Notes under the pieces: model-generated
Databases searched by the model: none
Seen by the model: the letters and a program-made list of their open reading frames with translations, nothing else
What the model was told of the DNA's origin: nothing
In this document: in pieces, positions 40,961-49,433 of the stretch
How positions within the stretch are numbered: position 1 is the first letter of the stretch
Layout: each line of letters begins with the position of its first letter
Source of the DNA: an uncultured Oscillospiraceae bacterium
GTDB taxonomy: Bacteria; Bacillota; Clostridia; Oscillospirales; Ruminococcaceae
DNA: 64,000 bases
Direction: 5' to 3'
Assembly (NCBI GenBank): GCA_934466475.1
Contig: CAKSLI010000003.1
Span: 1-64,000 of the forward strand
Program-made: the position numbers and the translations under genes

Positions 40961-42307
40961 ATGGGTGTTTTAAACGCGCTTAAAGGCTTATTTAAAGGGA
41001 AAGGAGGGACGAGCGTGGACGACTTTAATATTACAGATTCGGCTGTAAGCCCGACCATGCGCTCCGCAACTTCCCTCTGGTGGGACGCGTTCCAGGGACA
41101 GCTTCCGTTCGCGCAGACCCACAAAAATTTCAAGCCGCTGCCGACGGCTTACATATCTACCGCATATCTTGCACAGCTCGTCACCGGGGAAATCAAGTTT
41201 GAGGTCGCGGACGAGGAGCTGAACAAGCACGTCCAGAAGAACCTCCTGCCGAACCTCGACCGGATAGTTCAGCAGACACTTGTCGGTGGCTACACGGTCA
41301 TAAAGCCGTATTTCGTGCAGTCCGGCGAGATGTTCTTCGATTCCGGGACAAGCCGTGACTTCCTGCCCCTGGCTCTGGACGAGAACGGGCACATCACCGA
41401 GGGCATTTTCTACGAGCGTATCCGGTACTGCGGCAAAATCTACGAACGCCGGGAGCACCACATATTCCGGGACGGGGTGCATACCGTCCGGAACACGGCG
41501 TACATCTACGGCACAAAGCACGCCGTGGAGCTTTCCGAGATACCGAAGTGGGCAATGCTTCTCCCGGAGGGACAGATTCCCTCTGACATTCCGATGATAG
41601 CGACGTTCCGCACGCCCTACGCGAACAACATAGACCTCGACAGCGAACTGCCGATAAGTATTTTCGCGAATTCCCTCGGCACGCTGCATGAGATTGACGA
41701 GGCTCATTCGGAGTACTGCGCGGAATTCAAGAAGATGTCGGCGAAAGTCTTTGCGGACAGCACCGTGATTCGTGGGAATGAGGGCATTCCGGACGATTAT
41801 TTTGTGAATGTCAGCGGCGATGGTACCTCTTCGATAGAACAGCAGGTAATGGCTTACGCTCCGCAGATCCGCGAGACTGAGCACAGCGCCAAGATAAACA
41901 AGGAGCTTCGGTTCTACGAAACGCAGATAGGCGTAAGCTCTGGGACGTTCTCGTTCGACACAGCGAAAGGGCTCGTCACTGCAACGCAGGTGCTTTCCGA
42001 GGACAGGACGACTTACAACACGGTCTGCCAGATCCAGCGGCAGCTACGTCCGGTATTGCAGGCGCTGAGCCAGATCATTGTCACGCTGGCGCGGTTCTAC
42101 GGCTTCGAGTGCGAGGACGGCGAGTGCGCGATAGAGTTCGGCGATTCCGTATTTGAGGACACCGGAACCGAGTTCAACCGCCGCTTCCAGATGGTTCAGG
42201 CGGGACTGCTCAGGGCTGAGGACTTCAACGCATGGTACTTCGGCGTTCCAACGGAGCGGGCGCGCGAAATGCTTCCAGAAATGACAAGTGCTTTCGGAGG
42301 TGAGTAA
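40961..42307 (+). CDS. Phage portal protein (SPP1 gp6 type)
   Basis: 448 residues, usual for SPP1-type portals. It forms the dodecameric ring through which DNA enters the head. Recognisable stretches include an amphipathic start, TAYLAQLVTGEIKFEV, GGYTVIKPYF and the stem/wing part GLVTATQVLSEDRTTYNTVCQIQRQLRPVLQAL. Start ATG 40961 with AAGGAG upstream; a GTG at 41014 has an even better RBS and would remove the first 18 residues. Confidence 0.9.
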   Translation: MGVLNALKGLFKGKGGTSVDDFNITDSAVSPTMRSATSLWWDAFQGQLPFAQTHKNFKPLPTAYISTAYLAQLVTGEIKFEVADEELNKHVQKNLLPNLDRIVQQTLVGGYTVIKPYFVQSGEMFFDSGTSRDFLPLALDENGHITEGIFYERIRYCGKIYERREHHIFRDGVHTVRNTAYIYGTKHAVELSEIPKWAMLLPEGQIPSDIPMIATFRTPYANNIDLDSELPISIFANSLGTLHEIDEAHSEYCAEFKKMSAKVFADSTVIRGNEGIPDDYFVNVSGDGTSSIEQQVMAYAPQIRETEHSAKINKELRFYETQIGVSSGTFSFDTAKGLVTATQVLSEDRTTYNTVCQIQRQLRPVLQALSQIIVTLARFYGFECEDGECAIEFGDSVFEDTGTEFNRRFQMVQAGLLRAEDFNAWYFGVPTERAREMLPEMTSAFGGE

Positions 42308-44104
42308 ATGCTCACTCCAGAACAGCTCCAGAACCTGCCGAAGGAGCTGACAGACCTTTACGATCAGCTCTCCGAATTTATCCTGCGGGACATAGCCCGG
42401 CGCATTGCAAAGGGCGCGGAGATAACCGACACGGCGGAATATCAGCTCTACCGGGCGCGGAGCCTTGGACTTTCCACAGATGAAATAGCCGCGAAAATCG
42501 CCGAGATAAACGGCAGTTCCGCGGCGGAAATAAACCGGCTTATCCGGGAGGCTGCGGCGCAGTCCGATGAGTTCGACCGGAAAATGCTCGGGGCTGACAA
42601 CGGCGCGGCGATTCCGCTTGAAGATAATCAGCAGCTCCAGAAGCTGATTTCCGCGCAGATAGCGGAGACCGCCGGAAAGTGCGAGAACCTCACAAACACG
42701 ATGGGCTTCGCCGACCACGACTTCCTCGGGCGCGTGTACTACCTTTCCATGACGGATATGTACCGCCGGGAGATGGATTCCGCGCACATGAAGGTCGTGA
42801 CCGGAGCCACGGACTACATGACCGCGATCCGGCAGGCTTGCAATAAACTTGCGGCGAGCGGCGTGCGAACCATAGATTATGAGAGCGGGCGTTCCGACCG
42901 TATCGAGGTCGCGGCGCGCAGGGCTCTCCTTACCAGCGTGGCGCACGTCACACACCGGATATCCGAACAGAACGGCGAGGAGCTCGGCGCGGACGGCTGG
43001 GAGATGTCGGCGCATTCCGGTTCGCGACCGTCCCACGCAGTTTATCAGGGGCGGCAGTACACGCAGGAGCAGTATGAGCGTATCATAAAGCCGCTCATCA
43101 GCGAGCCGAACTGCCGCCATGATGTGTTCCCGATAATCCTCGGCGTGTCCGAACCAGTTTACACCGAGGAGGAACTCCAGAACATAGACCAGTCGCCTTT
43201 CACCTATGAGGGGCGGAAATATACCGCGTATGAGGCTTCCCAGCAGATGAGGAAAATGGAGCGCGCCATGCGAAAGCAGAAAGACCGCTGTATCGTTGCC
43301 GACGCTGCCGGGGACAAGGAGGGCTTCACCGCTGCGAGCATTAAGCTCCGGCGGCAGAAGGATATCTACGAGGATTTCTGCAAGGCTGCGGACAGCTACA
43401 CGCAGTACGAGCGGACTTACGTCGCCGGGTACGACCGCAGGCTTGCGGGCAAGACTGGAGCGGTTACGCGGAAGCAGCGGGAGTTTGAAAAGGCGCAGAT
43501 CCGCTTGACAGATCCGCCAGACAGTGGTAAAATAAAGGGACAGAGAGCAGTGGTGCGTGATTCCGATGGAACAAAGCACTTTGCGCATAAGGTCGGAACT
43601 ATTGACGTGAACGACAAGAACGTGGTCAACAAGTTCGTTTCCCGGTTCGAGAAAAAGTATACCAATGCTGACAAGGAACACTGCTTGGTTATCAAGCCTG
43701 ACGGCACTGTTTATATGTCCCGCGGCGATGGAATGAGCGTCAACACGCTTGACCTGCTGGGAGAAGAGGAGCTTAAGGGCTGCTTTACCACTCATAATCA
43801 CCCCAGAGAATATACACAGTATTCATTCAGCTATGATGACTTTGATTTTACACGGGCGACCTCCGGCAAACGCATGAGAGCCTTTGATTACAAGTACGAA
43901 TATGAAGCCGTTTTTCCTGACAAGCCTATTTCTCAGGAAGAAATGGAAGATGTCTTTAGCGAAATGAAAAATCAAAAGTATGCCTTATTTGACGAGAGCG
44001 GCTTACCGGAAGAAGATTTTGAAGAGAATGCGCAGCACATCATCGTTGAAAATGCTTGTAAGAAACTCGGAATATCGTACACAAGGAGATTGAAAAATGG
44101 ATAA
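42308..44104 (+). CDS. Minor capsid protein with C-terminal JAMM-like domain
   Basis: 598 residues. The first about 400 match phage minor capsid proteins of the SPP1 gp7 / Minor_capsid_2 type (SVAHVTHRISEQNGEELGADGWEMSAHSGSRPSHAVYQGRQYT...CRHDVFPIILG). After about residue 410 comes a separate domain: KHFAHKVGTIDVND, CLVIKPDGTVYMSRG, then H496-N-H498-P with S508xxD511, a JAMM/JAB-like metal pattern. Base use becomes visibly AT-richer there, which suggests later acquisition. Minor head proteins can enter the cell with DNA, so the tail domain may act on the host. Alternative: a structural extension. Confidence 0.8.
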   Translation: MLTPEQLQNLPKELTDLYDQLSEFILRDIARRIAKGAEITDTAEYQLYRARSLGLSTDEIAAKIAEINGSSAAEINRLIREAAAQSDEFDRKMLGADNGAAIPLEDNQQLQKLISAQIAETAGKCENLTNTMGFADHDFLGRVYYLSMTDMYRREMDSAHMKVVTGATDYMTAIRQACNKLAASGVRTIDYESGRSDRIEVAARRALLTSVAHVTHRISEQNGEELGADGWEMSAHSGSRPSHAVYQGRQYTQEQYERIIKPLISEPNCRHDVFPIILGVSEPVYTEEELQNIDQSPFTYEGRKYTAYEASQQMRKMERAMRKQKDRCIVADAAGDKEGFTAASIKLRRQKDIYEDFCKAADSYTQYERTYVAGYDRRLAGKTGAVTRKQREFEKAQIRLTDPPDSGKIKGQRAVVRDSDGTKHFAHKVGTIDVNDKNVVNKFVSRFEKKYTNADKEHCLVIKPDGTVYMSRGDGMSVNTLDLLGEEELKGCFTTHNHPREYTQYSFSYDDFDFTRATSGKRMRAFDYKYEYEAVFPDKPISQEEMEDVFSEMKNQKYALFDESGLPEEDFEENAQHIIVENACKKLGISYTRRLKNG

Positions 44105-44285
44105 GCAGGAAGCCAAACGCCGTGAATTAATAGAGCTTGGCAAGGCAGAAGCCGCTGAAGAAAACGAAATACGTTTAAAATATGGCGGTAAAACAAGAGG
44201 TCAAGACACATTTCAGCGTGAGTTATTGCCTTTGCGCGAAAAGTATAAAGCTAAATACATAGCCATCTGTGAAAAATACAAGTAA
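44097..44285 (+). CDS. Small charged protein, possible partner of the JAMM-like domain
   Basis: 62 residues, very rich in K and E and helical (QEAKRRELIELGKAEAAEENEIRLKYGG...REKYKAKYIAICEKYK). Overlaps the minor capsid gene by 8 bp and shares its AT-rich composition. Its place directly behind a putative effector domain is where an immunity protein would be, but no evidence beyond position supports that. Confidence 0.55.
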   Translation: MDKQEAKRRELIELGKAEAAEENEIRLKYGGKTRGQDTFQRELLPLREKYKAKYIAICEKYK

Positions 44286-44289
44286 TTCC

Positions 44290-44311
44290 GCACTCCCAGC
44301 AATGGGGGTGC
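44290..44311 (+). other. Hairpin after the small charged-protein gene
   Basis: GCACTCCC pairs with GGGGGTGC around a 6-nt loop, followed by AATTTTA. Possibly a weak terminator. Confidence 0.4.
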
Positions 44312-44343
44312 AATTTTATACCCATTTTCAGAAAGGAGTCCCC

Positions 44344-44511
44344 ATGCAGCACAACCGATACAATAAAACCTATCAGGCGGCGGTGATCGCGGACGCAGTA
44401 CGGAAGCGCCAGCGCCGCAACCAGCGAGACCCTCCCCGGTTGGTCAGGAAATACACATACCACATAATTATCGTACCCTTGCCGAGGGTACATTTTTTTA
44501 CCTATCTATAA
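44344..44511 (+). CDS. Small basic protein (doubtful gene)
   Basis: 55 codons from ATG 44344 behind GAAAGGAG, starting MQHNRYNKTYQAAVIADAVRKRQRRNQRDPPRLVRKY. The RBS is good, but the last third is encoded by a terminator hairpin, so the C-terminus may not be real. It resembles no family I know. Confidence 0.35.
   Translation: MQHNRYNKTYQAAVIADAVRKRQRRNQRDPPRLVRKYTYHIIIVPLPRVHFFTYL
44473..44499 (+). terminator. Terminator before the scaffold gene
   Basis: GTACCCT pairs with AGGGTAC around a 5-nt loop, then TTTTTTT. Partial termination here would separate packaging genes from the scaffold/capsid genes, unless the phage antiterminator reads through. Confidence 0.75.
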
Positions 44512-44523
44512 GGAGGAATTTTC

Positions 44524-45096
44524 ATGGATAAGTTAAAGGCACTTCTCCAGAAGCTCGGGATCGAGCTTACCGCAGACCAGACCAGGCAGATCGGCGAGGT
44601 CGTTGAAAAGGAGTTCGTACCCGCTGCTGATGTCGCAGCCGACAAGACAAAGCTCGATGAGCTGACCAGGCAGCTTGCCGCCCGGGACAAGGATCTCGAA
44701 AAGCTCAAGGCGGACAACAAGTCCGAGGAGCTCCAGAAGCAGCTTGACGAGCTGAACGTCAAGTACAAGCAGGACACCGACGACCTCAACGCGAAGCTTT
44801 CCGCGCAGCAGGCGGATTTCGCCGCGGAGAAGCTGTTCAGCGGCTACAAGTTCTCAAGCGACCGCGTACGCAAGTCCGTCCTGGACGAATTTAAGGGCAA
44901 GGGCTTCAGGCTCGGCGAGAACGGCGAGTTCATCGGCGGCAGGGAGTACCTCGAGGAGCTGAAGCAGTCCGAGCCGTCCGTGTTCGCGGCGGAACAGAAA
45001 CCCGGGCTGTTTATGGGCAGCACCCAGAGCACTGTCAGTGCCAGCGCAAACAACCTTGAGGAACAGATTTTCGCCGGAATCGGCGTAAAGAAGTAA
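44524..45096 (+). CDS. Phage scaffolding protein (GP20 family)
   Basis: 190 residues: long coiled coil (VAADKTKLDELTRQLAARDKDLEKLKADNKSEELQKQLDELNVKYKQDTDDLNAKL) and a C-terminal part that binds the capsid, as in phage minor structural protein GP20. It guides shell assembly and then leaves the head. RBS AAGGAGGA; 14 bp before the capsid gene. Confidence 0.88.
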   Translation: MDKLKALLQKLGIELTADQTRQIGEVVEKEFVPAADVAADKTKLDELTRQLAARDKDLEKLKADNKSEELQKQLDELNVKYKQDTDDLNAKLSAQQADFAAEKLFSGYKFSSDRVRKSVLDEFKGKGFRLGENGEFIGGREYLEELKQSEPSVFAAEQKPGLFMGSTQSTVSASANNLEEQIFAGIGVKK

Positions 45097-45110
45097 AGGA
45101 GGACACCACA

Positions 45111-46028
45111 ATGGCAATCAATACAATCGAAGCAGCAAAGATATTTCAGACCGCCCTCGATCTGCAGATGATTCAGGGAGCTACCTCCGGCTGGATGGAG
45201 GATAATGCCGGACAGACCAAGTATTCCGGCGGCGCTGAGGTCAAGATACCGAAGATGTCGCTCAGCGGTCTTGGCAAGTACAATCGCGACAGCGGTTACG
45301 TTCAGGGAGCTATCACCTATTCCTACGAAACTAAGACCCTGACGCAGGACAGAGGCAGAAAGTTCCTGCTCGACAAGATGGACGTTGACGAGACCAACTT
45401 CGTTGCAAGCGCTTCCGCAGTCATGAGCGAGTTCCAGCGTACAAAGGTCATTCCGGAGGTGGACGCCTACCGTTACAGCAGAATTTACGCTCTTGCCAAG
45501 GACAGCTACGGCAGGACATACACTCCTGCCGCAAGCACTATCCTGTCCACGCTTTCCGCTGATATAACCGCGGCGCAGGATGCCGCCGGAGCTGACGATC
45601 TTGTTATCATCATGCCTATAACAGTTTCGGATATGCTGAACAACAGCGAGAAGATGACGAAGTACATCAATGCCGGTGACTTCAAGCAGGGCAACCTTGA
45701 CCTCAAGGTGAGGTACTTCAATGGCATTCCTATCATTCCGGTTCCCTCTGCGAGAATGAAAACCGCTTACACATTCAACGATGGCACGACTGGCGGTCAG
45801 GAAGCCGGAGGTTTCACTCCTGCCGCAAAGGCGACCCAGATAAACTGGATAATATGTCCGAAGTCCGCGCTGATTGCTGTTTCCAAGACGGACAACTTCA
45901 AGATCATCGACCCGGACGCGAACCAGTCCGCTGACGCGTGGCTCATCGCATACCGCAAGTTCCACGACCTTTGGATAAAGGACAATATGCTGCCTTCTAT
46001 CCGCGTATGCGCGGTACCCGAAACATGA
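45111..46028 (+). CDS. Major capsid protein
   Basis: 305 residues. Position behind the scaffold gene and the pattern (TIEAAKIFQTALDLQMIQGATSGWMEDNAG...EVKIPKMSLSGLGKY...KTLTQDRGRKFLLDKMDVDETNFVASASAVMSEFQRTKVIPEVDAYRYSRI...VIIMPITVSDMLNNSEKMTKYIN) are those of HK97-fold capsid proteins of clostridial siphophages. It builds the icosahedral shell. Confidence 0.88.
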   Translation: MAINTIEAAKIFQTALDLQMIQGATSGWMEDNAGQTKYSGGAEVKIPKMSLSGLGKYNRDSGYVQGAITYSYETKTLTQDRGRKFLLDKMDVDETNFVASASAVMSEFQRTKVIPEVDAYRYSRIYALAKDSYGRTYTPAASTILSTLSADITAAQDAAGADDLVIIMPITVSDMLNNSEKMTKYINAGDFKQGNLDLKVRYFNGIPIIPVPSARMKTAYTFNDGTTGGQEAGGFTPAAKATQINWIICPKSALIAVSKTDNFKIIDPDANQSADAWLIAYRKFHDLWIKDNMLPSIRVCAVPET

Positions 46029-46378
46029 GCTACGCTGACTACACCTATTACACCGGGACTTACGGCGGCAAAGCGGTAACGCAGGAGGATTTCCTCCGGT
46101 TTGCCGCCGAGGCTTCCGCGTACCTCGACCGGGTGACCTCCGGCAGAGCCGAGGAGCATTCCGAGGACGACCGGCTGAAAATATGCTGCTGTGCGCTCTG
46201 CGATATTCTCGCAGCCACAGCGGACACCGGAGGTCTGGTGAAGCAGTCCGAAAGCGTGGGGAGCTGGTCATATTCACTTGCGGGCAGTTCGGCGGCAACA
46301 GCCGAGGAGCTGATGTACAAGCGGTGTCTGATGTGGCTTCCGGCTGAATGGCTTTACAGAGGGGTGGCTAGAGAATGA
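46025..46378 (+). CDS. Head-tail connector (adaptor) protein
   Basis: 117 residues, helical (EDFLRFAAEASAYLDRVTSG...RLKICCCALCDILAATA...SSAATAEELMYKRCLMWLPAEWLYRG), fitting the gp15/gp6-type head completion adaptor that sits under the portal. It overlaps the capsid gene and the next gene by 4 bp each. Confidence 0.75.
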   Translation: MSYADYTYYTGTYGGKAVTQEDFLRFAAEASAYLDRVTSGRAEEHSEDDRLKICCCALCDILAATADTGGLVKQSESVGSWSYSLAGSSAATAEELMYKRCLMWLPAEWLYRGVARE

Positions 46379-46770
46379 CTTTCGGCGATACCATCACGGT
46401 CTACAACAAGATCCCGCAGCAGGGGCGCGAACCGGAGCAGCTCCGCCGCATGGTAGTTCGCGGCGTGTTCTGGGACTACACCACCGGAGCGGCGTTTGGC
46501 AAATCCGGAAAGGACGGCAGCGACAGCATTACGGTCATGATTCCGGACTTGCCTGAGCTGGCTTCGGCAGCGGAATGGTTCCGGGATGGCTGTCCCGAAG
46601 ATAAGTTTACGCTTTCCCCCGGAGACATCATCGCCCGGGGCGAATGCGGAGATATCGCAAGCGTGGCGGAACTCGAACGGCAGCACACCGAAAAATTGAT
46701 AATAACAGCGGTTCGTGACTGCCTGTTCGGTTCTCCGAGCCTGCGGCACTGGGAGGTAATGGGCAAATGA
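46375..46770 (+). CDS. Head-closure/connector protein (DUF6751-like)
   Basis: 131 residues, strand-rich (DTITVYNKIP...LRRMVVRGVFWDYTTGAAFGKSGKDGSDSITVMIPDLPE...FTLSPGDIIARGECGDI). The pattern VxVYNK...DxxxVxIP...GDIIxxGE occurs in head-closure proteins of related phages. Coupled by overlap to both neighbours. Confidence 0.6.
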   Translation: MTFGDTITVYNKIPQQGREPEQLRRMVVRGVFWDYTTGAAFGKSGKDGSDSITVMIPDLPELASAAEWFRDGCPEDKFTLSPGDIIARGECGDIASVAELERQHTEKLIITAVRDCLFGSPSLRHWEVMGK

Positions 46771-47144
46771 TGAAGATAACTACCGAACGCGGTGAGCTGT
46801 TCGTCAACGCCAGTGGCAAGTCCATTCTTCGCTGGAACGGCGGCAAACCGCCCACAGATGAGGGCTTCGACCAGCTCCAGACGTTCATCGACAACACAGT
46901 AGTCCGGCACATGGACGCATACGTTCCCATGCGCACCGGAATGCTGAAGAAGTCCGTTATCCTCGGTTCCCGCATGGGAAGCGGCGAGCTGGTGTTCATT
47001 GCGCCGTATGCTCATAAGCAATACTACCGCAACGGAAAGCTCAACGGAAAGCGCGGTTCTCGGTGGTTTCACCGTATGTGGGCGGCGCGTAAGGACACCA
47101 TCGTCCGGGAAGCCAAAAACTATGCAAGGAGGGTTATGCCGTGA
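46767..47144 (+). CDS. Minor capsid / head-tail joining protein (HK97 gp10-like)
   Basis: 125 residues. VPMRTGMLKKSVILGSRMGSGELVFIAPYAHKQYYRNGKLNGKRGSRWFHRMWAARKDTI is the typical core (TGxLxxS, PYAxxxYY, WFxRM) of the gp10-like joining proteins. Overlaps both neighbours by 4 bp. Confidence 0.78.
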   Translation: MMKITTERGELFVNASGKSILRWNGGKPPTDEGFDQLQTFIDNTVVRHMDAYVPMRTGMLKKSVILGSRMGSGELVFIAPYAHKQYYRNGKLNGKRGSRWFHRMWAARKDTIVREAKNYARRVMP

Positions 47145-47563
47145 ATTCTATCATGGACAGCGTTTGCAAATATCTCGCAGAATGCCCGGTCATTGATTCC
47201 GGGCTGCCGTTTTACCTCGATTATGTGGACGATAACGACTGCTACTGCGTGGGAACCGTTCCGAATACTCCTTACCGCAAGGACATTCTCGGCAACCGTA
47301 TCTACACGGTAACGTTCCAGTTCGCATATCGGACGGCTGTCAGCAGCGACGTGGAGCGGGGCAAAAACATGGAATTCCTTGAGAAATTCTGCCGCTGGAT
47401 AGACGAGCAGAATGACCGGCGCAGCTTCCCCGCCCTGGCGGCGAACCAGACCGCCCAGAGCCTGAAGGTCATAGAAACAAGCGCCCTTGACGAAGTGGAC
47501 GAGGGCAGAACCACGGGAATTTATATCACACAGTTACAATTTATTTATAAGGAGAGATGTTAA
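47141..47563 (+). CDS. Tail-completion (terminator) protein
   Basis: 140 residues. Order and sequence (VCKYLAECPVIDS...YTVTFQFAYRTAVSSDVERGKNMEFLEKFCRWIDEQN...TGIYITQLQFIYKE) match the minor capsid/tail terminator slot before the major tail gene. GTG start 47141 overlaps the previous stop (GTGA) with AAGGAGGG upstream; ATG 47153 is an alternative. Confidence 0.7.
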   Translation: MNSIMDSVCKYLAECPVIDSGLPFYLDYVDDNDCYCVGTVPNTPYRKDILGNRIYTVTFQFAYRTAVSSDVERGKNMEFLEKFCRWIDEQNDRRSFPALAANQTAQSLKVIETSALDEVDEGRTTGIYITQLQFIYKERC

Positions 47564-47564
47564 C

Positions 47565-48329
47565 ATGGCAATCACAGGAACAGGCGCAGTAGAGCGCGAA
47601 AAGAGCATACTTTTTATCCAGATCAACGGAATCTGGTACCCCATCGGCGAGGACAACGAGAGCATGGAGCGCACCCGCAACAACACGGTGACCCAGACAA
47701 AGAACGTTCTCGGCGTGACAAAGACCAAGGTCACAAAGGGCAATCAGGTGACTTCCGTTTCACCGTTCCTCATTGCGAGGGATTCCGCGCTGGCTAAGGA
47801 GCTTTACGAGATAGACCGCCTGAACAAGCAGCTTGACGAGGTCAAGTACCGCTTTATGGAAACTTCCATCTTCGACGAACGCGGCGATAATAAGTTCGCG
47901 GCGTGGACGCAGGAAGCAAAGATCGACCTCAAGAGCTGGGGCGGCGCGGCTGCCGACGGGCTTACGGCTCCGTTTGACATCGTCTGGGAGGGCGACCGCA
48001 CATACGGCGTGTATGACCGTGCTGCGAACACCTTTACCAGCGACGACGGTATCGAGGAGCTGACGGTGGTTTCTACCGCAGGTTCTTCCGCGACAAGCAC
48101 GGTGCTGCTGGTTTCCCCGCAGCTCAGCACCGGAAATCACTATGTGTACAAGGGCGGCGCTTCCGCTCAGACTGTGACCTCCGGACAGGACGTTACAAGC
48201 TGGTCTGTGCTTTCTCCCGGTACCGCGATAACGCTGACCGGCTCTCCGGCAACCATCACGGTAGTCGAGGCTGACGCCGCGGGCAAGGCTGTTAAGGCTG
48301 GAAGCGTGACGGCGGTGTACGGCGGCTGA
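47565..48329 (+). CDS. Major tail protein with C-terminal Ig-like extension
   Basis: 254 residues. The first about 165 (EREKSILFIQINGIWYPIGEDNESMERTRNNTVTQTKNVLGVTKTKVTKGNQVTSVSPF) form the tail-tube fold; the rest (VSTAGSSATSTVLLVSPQL...VTSWSVLSPGTAITLTGSPATITVVEADAAGKAVKAGSVTAVYGG) looks like a surface-exposed beta domain. ATG 47565 behind AAGGAGAG. Followed by a bidirectional terminator. Confidence 0.82.
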   Translation: MAITGTGAVEREKSILFIQINGIWYPIGEDNESMERTRNNTVTQTKNVLGVTKTKVTKGNQVTSVSPFLIARDSALAKELYEIDRLNKQLDEVKYRFMETSIFDERGDNKFAAWTQEAKIDLKSWGGAAADGLTAPFDIVWEGDRTYGVYDRAANTFTSDDGIEELTVVSTAGSSATSTVLLVSPQLSTGNHYVYKGGASAQTVTSGQDVTSWSVLSPGTAITLTGSPATITVVEADAAGKAVKAGSVTAVYGG

Positions 48330-48341
48330 TTGGTATAAAGT

Positions 48342-48373
48342 AAAAACTCCGTGATTTTTTTCACGGAGTTTTT
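48342..48373. terminator. Bidirectional terminator between tail and lipoprotein genes
   Basis: AAAAACTCCGTGA and TCACGGAGTTTTT are perfect complements around a T-rich loop; it serves the major tail gene on one strand and the lipoprotein gene on the other. Confidence 0.9.
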
Positions 48374-48380
48374 GCTAAAA

Positions 48381-48935
48381 TCAGAAATAAGAATAGGTTT
48401 TCTTGGGTGAGAATGATATACTGATACTGTCAATACAGCCATCAATGGAATTTGAACTAACGAATGTTATTAGTTCGTTGTCGTTTTCGTAGCTGGCTGT
48501 TTGGAAATAAGTCCATACCGATCCATCGGACATCTCATGTGTCCACGGATCAAGGCTTTCTTCATCAACTTTCAATGCCAATGCAAGATATGTATTGTAT
48601 GAATCGGCGATGTCACTTGACAGACCATCGGGGAAATCGTATGTCTGAGTTATCTTTTCCAACTTTCCACTATCAAATTTATACGATACTTCTGGTGCAA
48701 ATGCAAATTGCGGATCAATGTTTATGAAATCCTGTGCAATTAAAATATTGTATGTTATTTCATCGCCAGAATTGACTGTCGAATATTCTTCGGACAATAT
48801 TTTATTGACCTGGCTTTGTGACATTCCGTAATACACGTTTGGGTTGTATGTGCTATATATACGCTCTGTGCTATCGCATGAGCACAACGCCAAAACAAAG
48901 GCAGCTATTAGTCCTAAAGAAACCGCTTTTTTCAT
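48381..48935 (-). CDS. Cargo lipoprotein, antisense in the tail module
   Basis: 184 residues. A signal peptide (MKKAVSLGLIAAFVLALCSC) ends in a lipobox with C20 as likely lipid-modified cysteine. The mature part has the look of a small outside-facing domain (YYGMSQSQVNKILSEE...) as in SmpA/BamE-like lipoproteins; function unknown. AT-rich, read against the tail genes, with its own promoter and terminator: a classic cargo gene expressed in the lysogen. Related phage lipoproteins block superinfection, which is one possible role. Confidence 0.8.
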   Translation of the reverse strand: MKKAVSLGLIAAFVLALCSCDSTERIYSTYNPNVYYGMSQSQVNKILSEEYSTVNSGDEITYNILIAQDFINIDPQFAFAPEVSYKFDSGKLEKITQTYDFPDGLSSDIADSYNTYLALALKVDEESLDPWTHEMSDGSVWTYFQTASYENDNELITFVSSNSIDGCIDSISISFSPKKTYSYF

Positions 48936-48962
48936 ATTGACACTCCTTTCGTCTTAAACAAT

Positions 48963-48991
48963 ATTATATATTAAAAGATGATAGATGTCAA
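48963..48991 (-). promoter_or_regulatory. Promoter of the cargo lipoprotein gene
   Basis: On the minus strand TTGACA (48986-48991), 17-bp spacer, TATAAT (48963-48968), 28 bp before the start codon; a consensus promoter inside an otherwise promoter-poor late operon. Confidence 0.85.
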
Positions 48992-49010
48992 TAGAATAGG
49001 AGAAAATATC

Positions 49011-49433
49011 ATGAACACAATGAAATACACAGTAACCCCCGAGCCCCCGGTTGACATTGAAATATCTGTCAACGGCGAAACACACCACATCAATTTCTAC
49101 CCGACAGACCTTGCCGTCCGCGAACGGTTCTATCAGGTCTACGAAAACCTGAAGAACTACAAGCCGAAGGATATCAAGGTAACGGTAGACGAGAACGGCG
49201 TTTCGAACGCTGAGTTGGAGAACGCAAAGGAACTGCGCCGTTTCACAGAGTTCCTCGGCGAACAGGTGGACGGCATTTACGGCGCGGGAACGGCGAAGCT
49301 GCTTACCTGCGGGCGCTGCGAACCCGTGGAGCTTATCAAATTTATATGCGAAACCGCAAAATACTTCACACAGACCTCAAACAGGCTCATAAAGCACTAC
49401 ACCGAAGCGATCCAGGGCGGTGTCATGGAGTGA
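49011..49433 (+). CDS. Tail assembly chaperone (gpG-like)
   Basis: 140 residues. NGETHHINFYPTDLAVRERFYQVYENLKNY...RFTEFLGEQVDGIYGAGTAKLLTCGRC..ELIKFICETAKYF has the usual length, position and pattern of the first tail assembly chaperone of clostridial siphophages. ATG 49011 behind AGGAG. Overlaps the Gp15-like gene by 4 bp. Confidence 0.72.
   Translation: MNTMKYTVTPEPPVDIEISVNGETHHINFYPTDLAVRERFYQVYENLKNYKPKDIKVTVDENGVSNAELENAKELRRFTEFLGEQVDGIYGAGTAKLLTCGRCEPVELIKFICETAKYFTQTSNRLIKHYTEAIQGGVME

Noticed and set aside
42044..43801. 585-codon minus-strand frame opposite portal and minor capsid genes
   Set aside because: It spans two well-recognised genes on the other strand, with no promoter or RBS; an effect of GC-rich codon use.
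44844..46298. 484-codon minus-strand frame opposite scaffold and capsid genes
   Set aside because: Shadow of three coding genes; low-complexity composition and no family signal.
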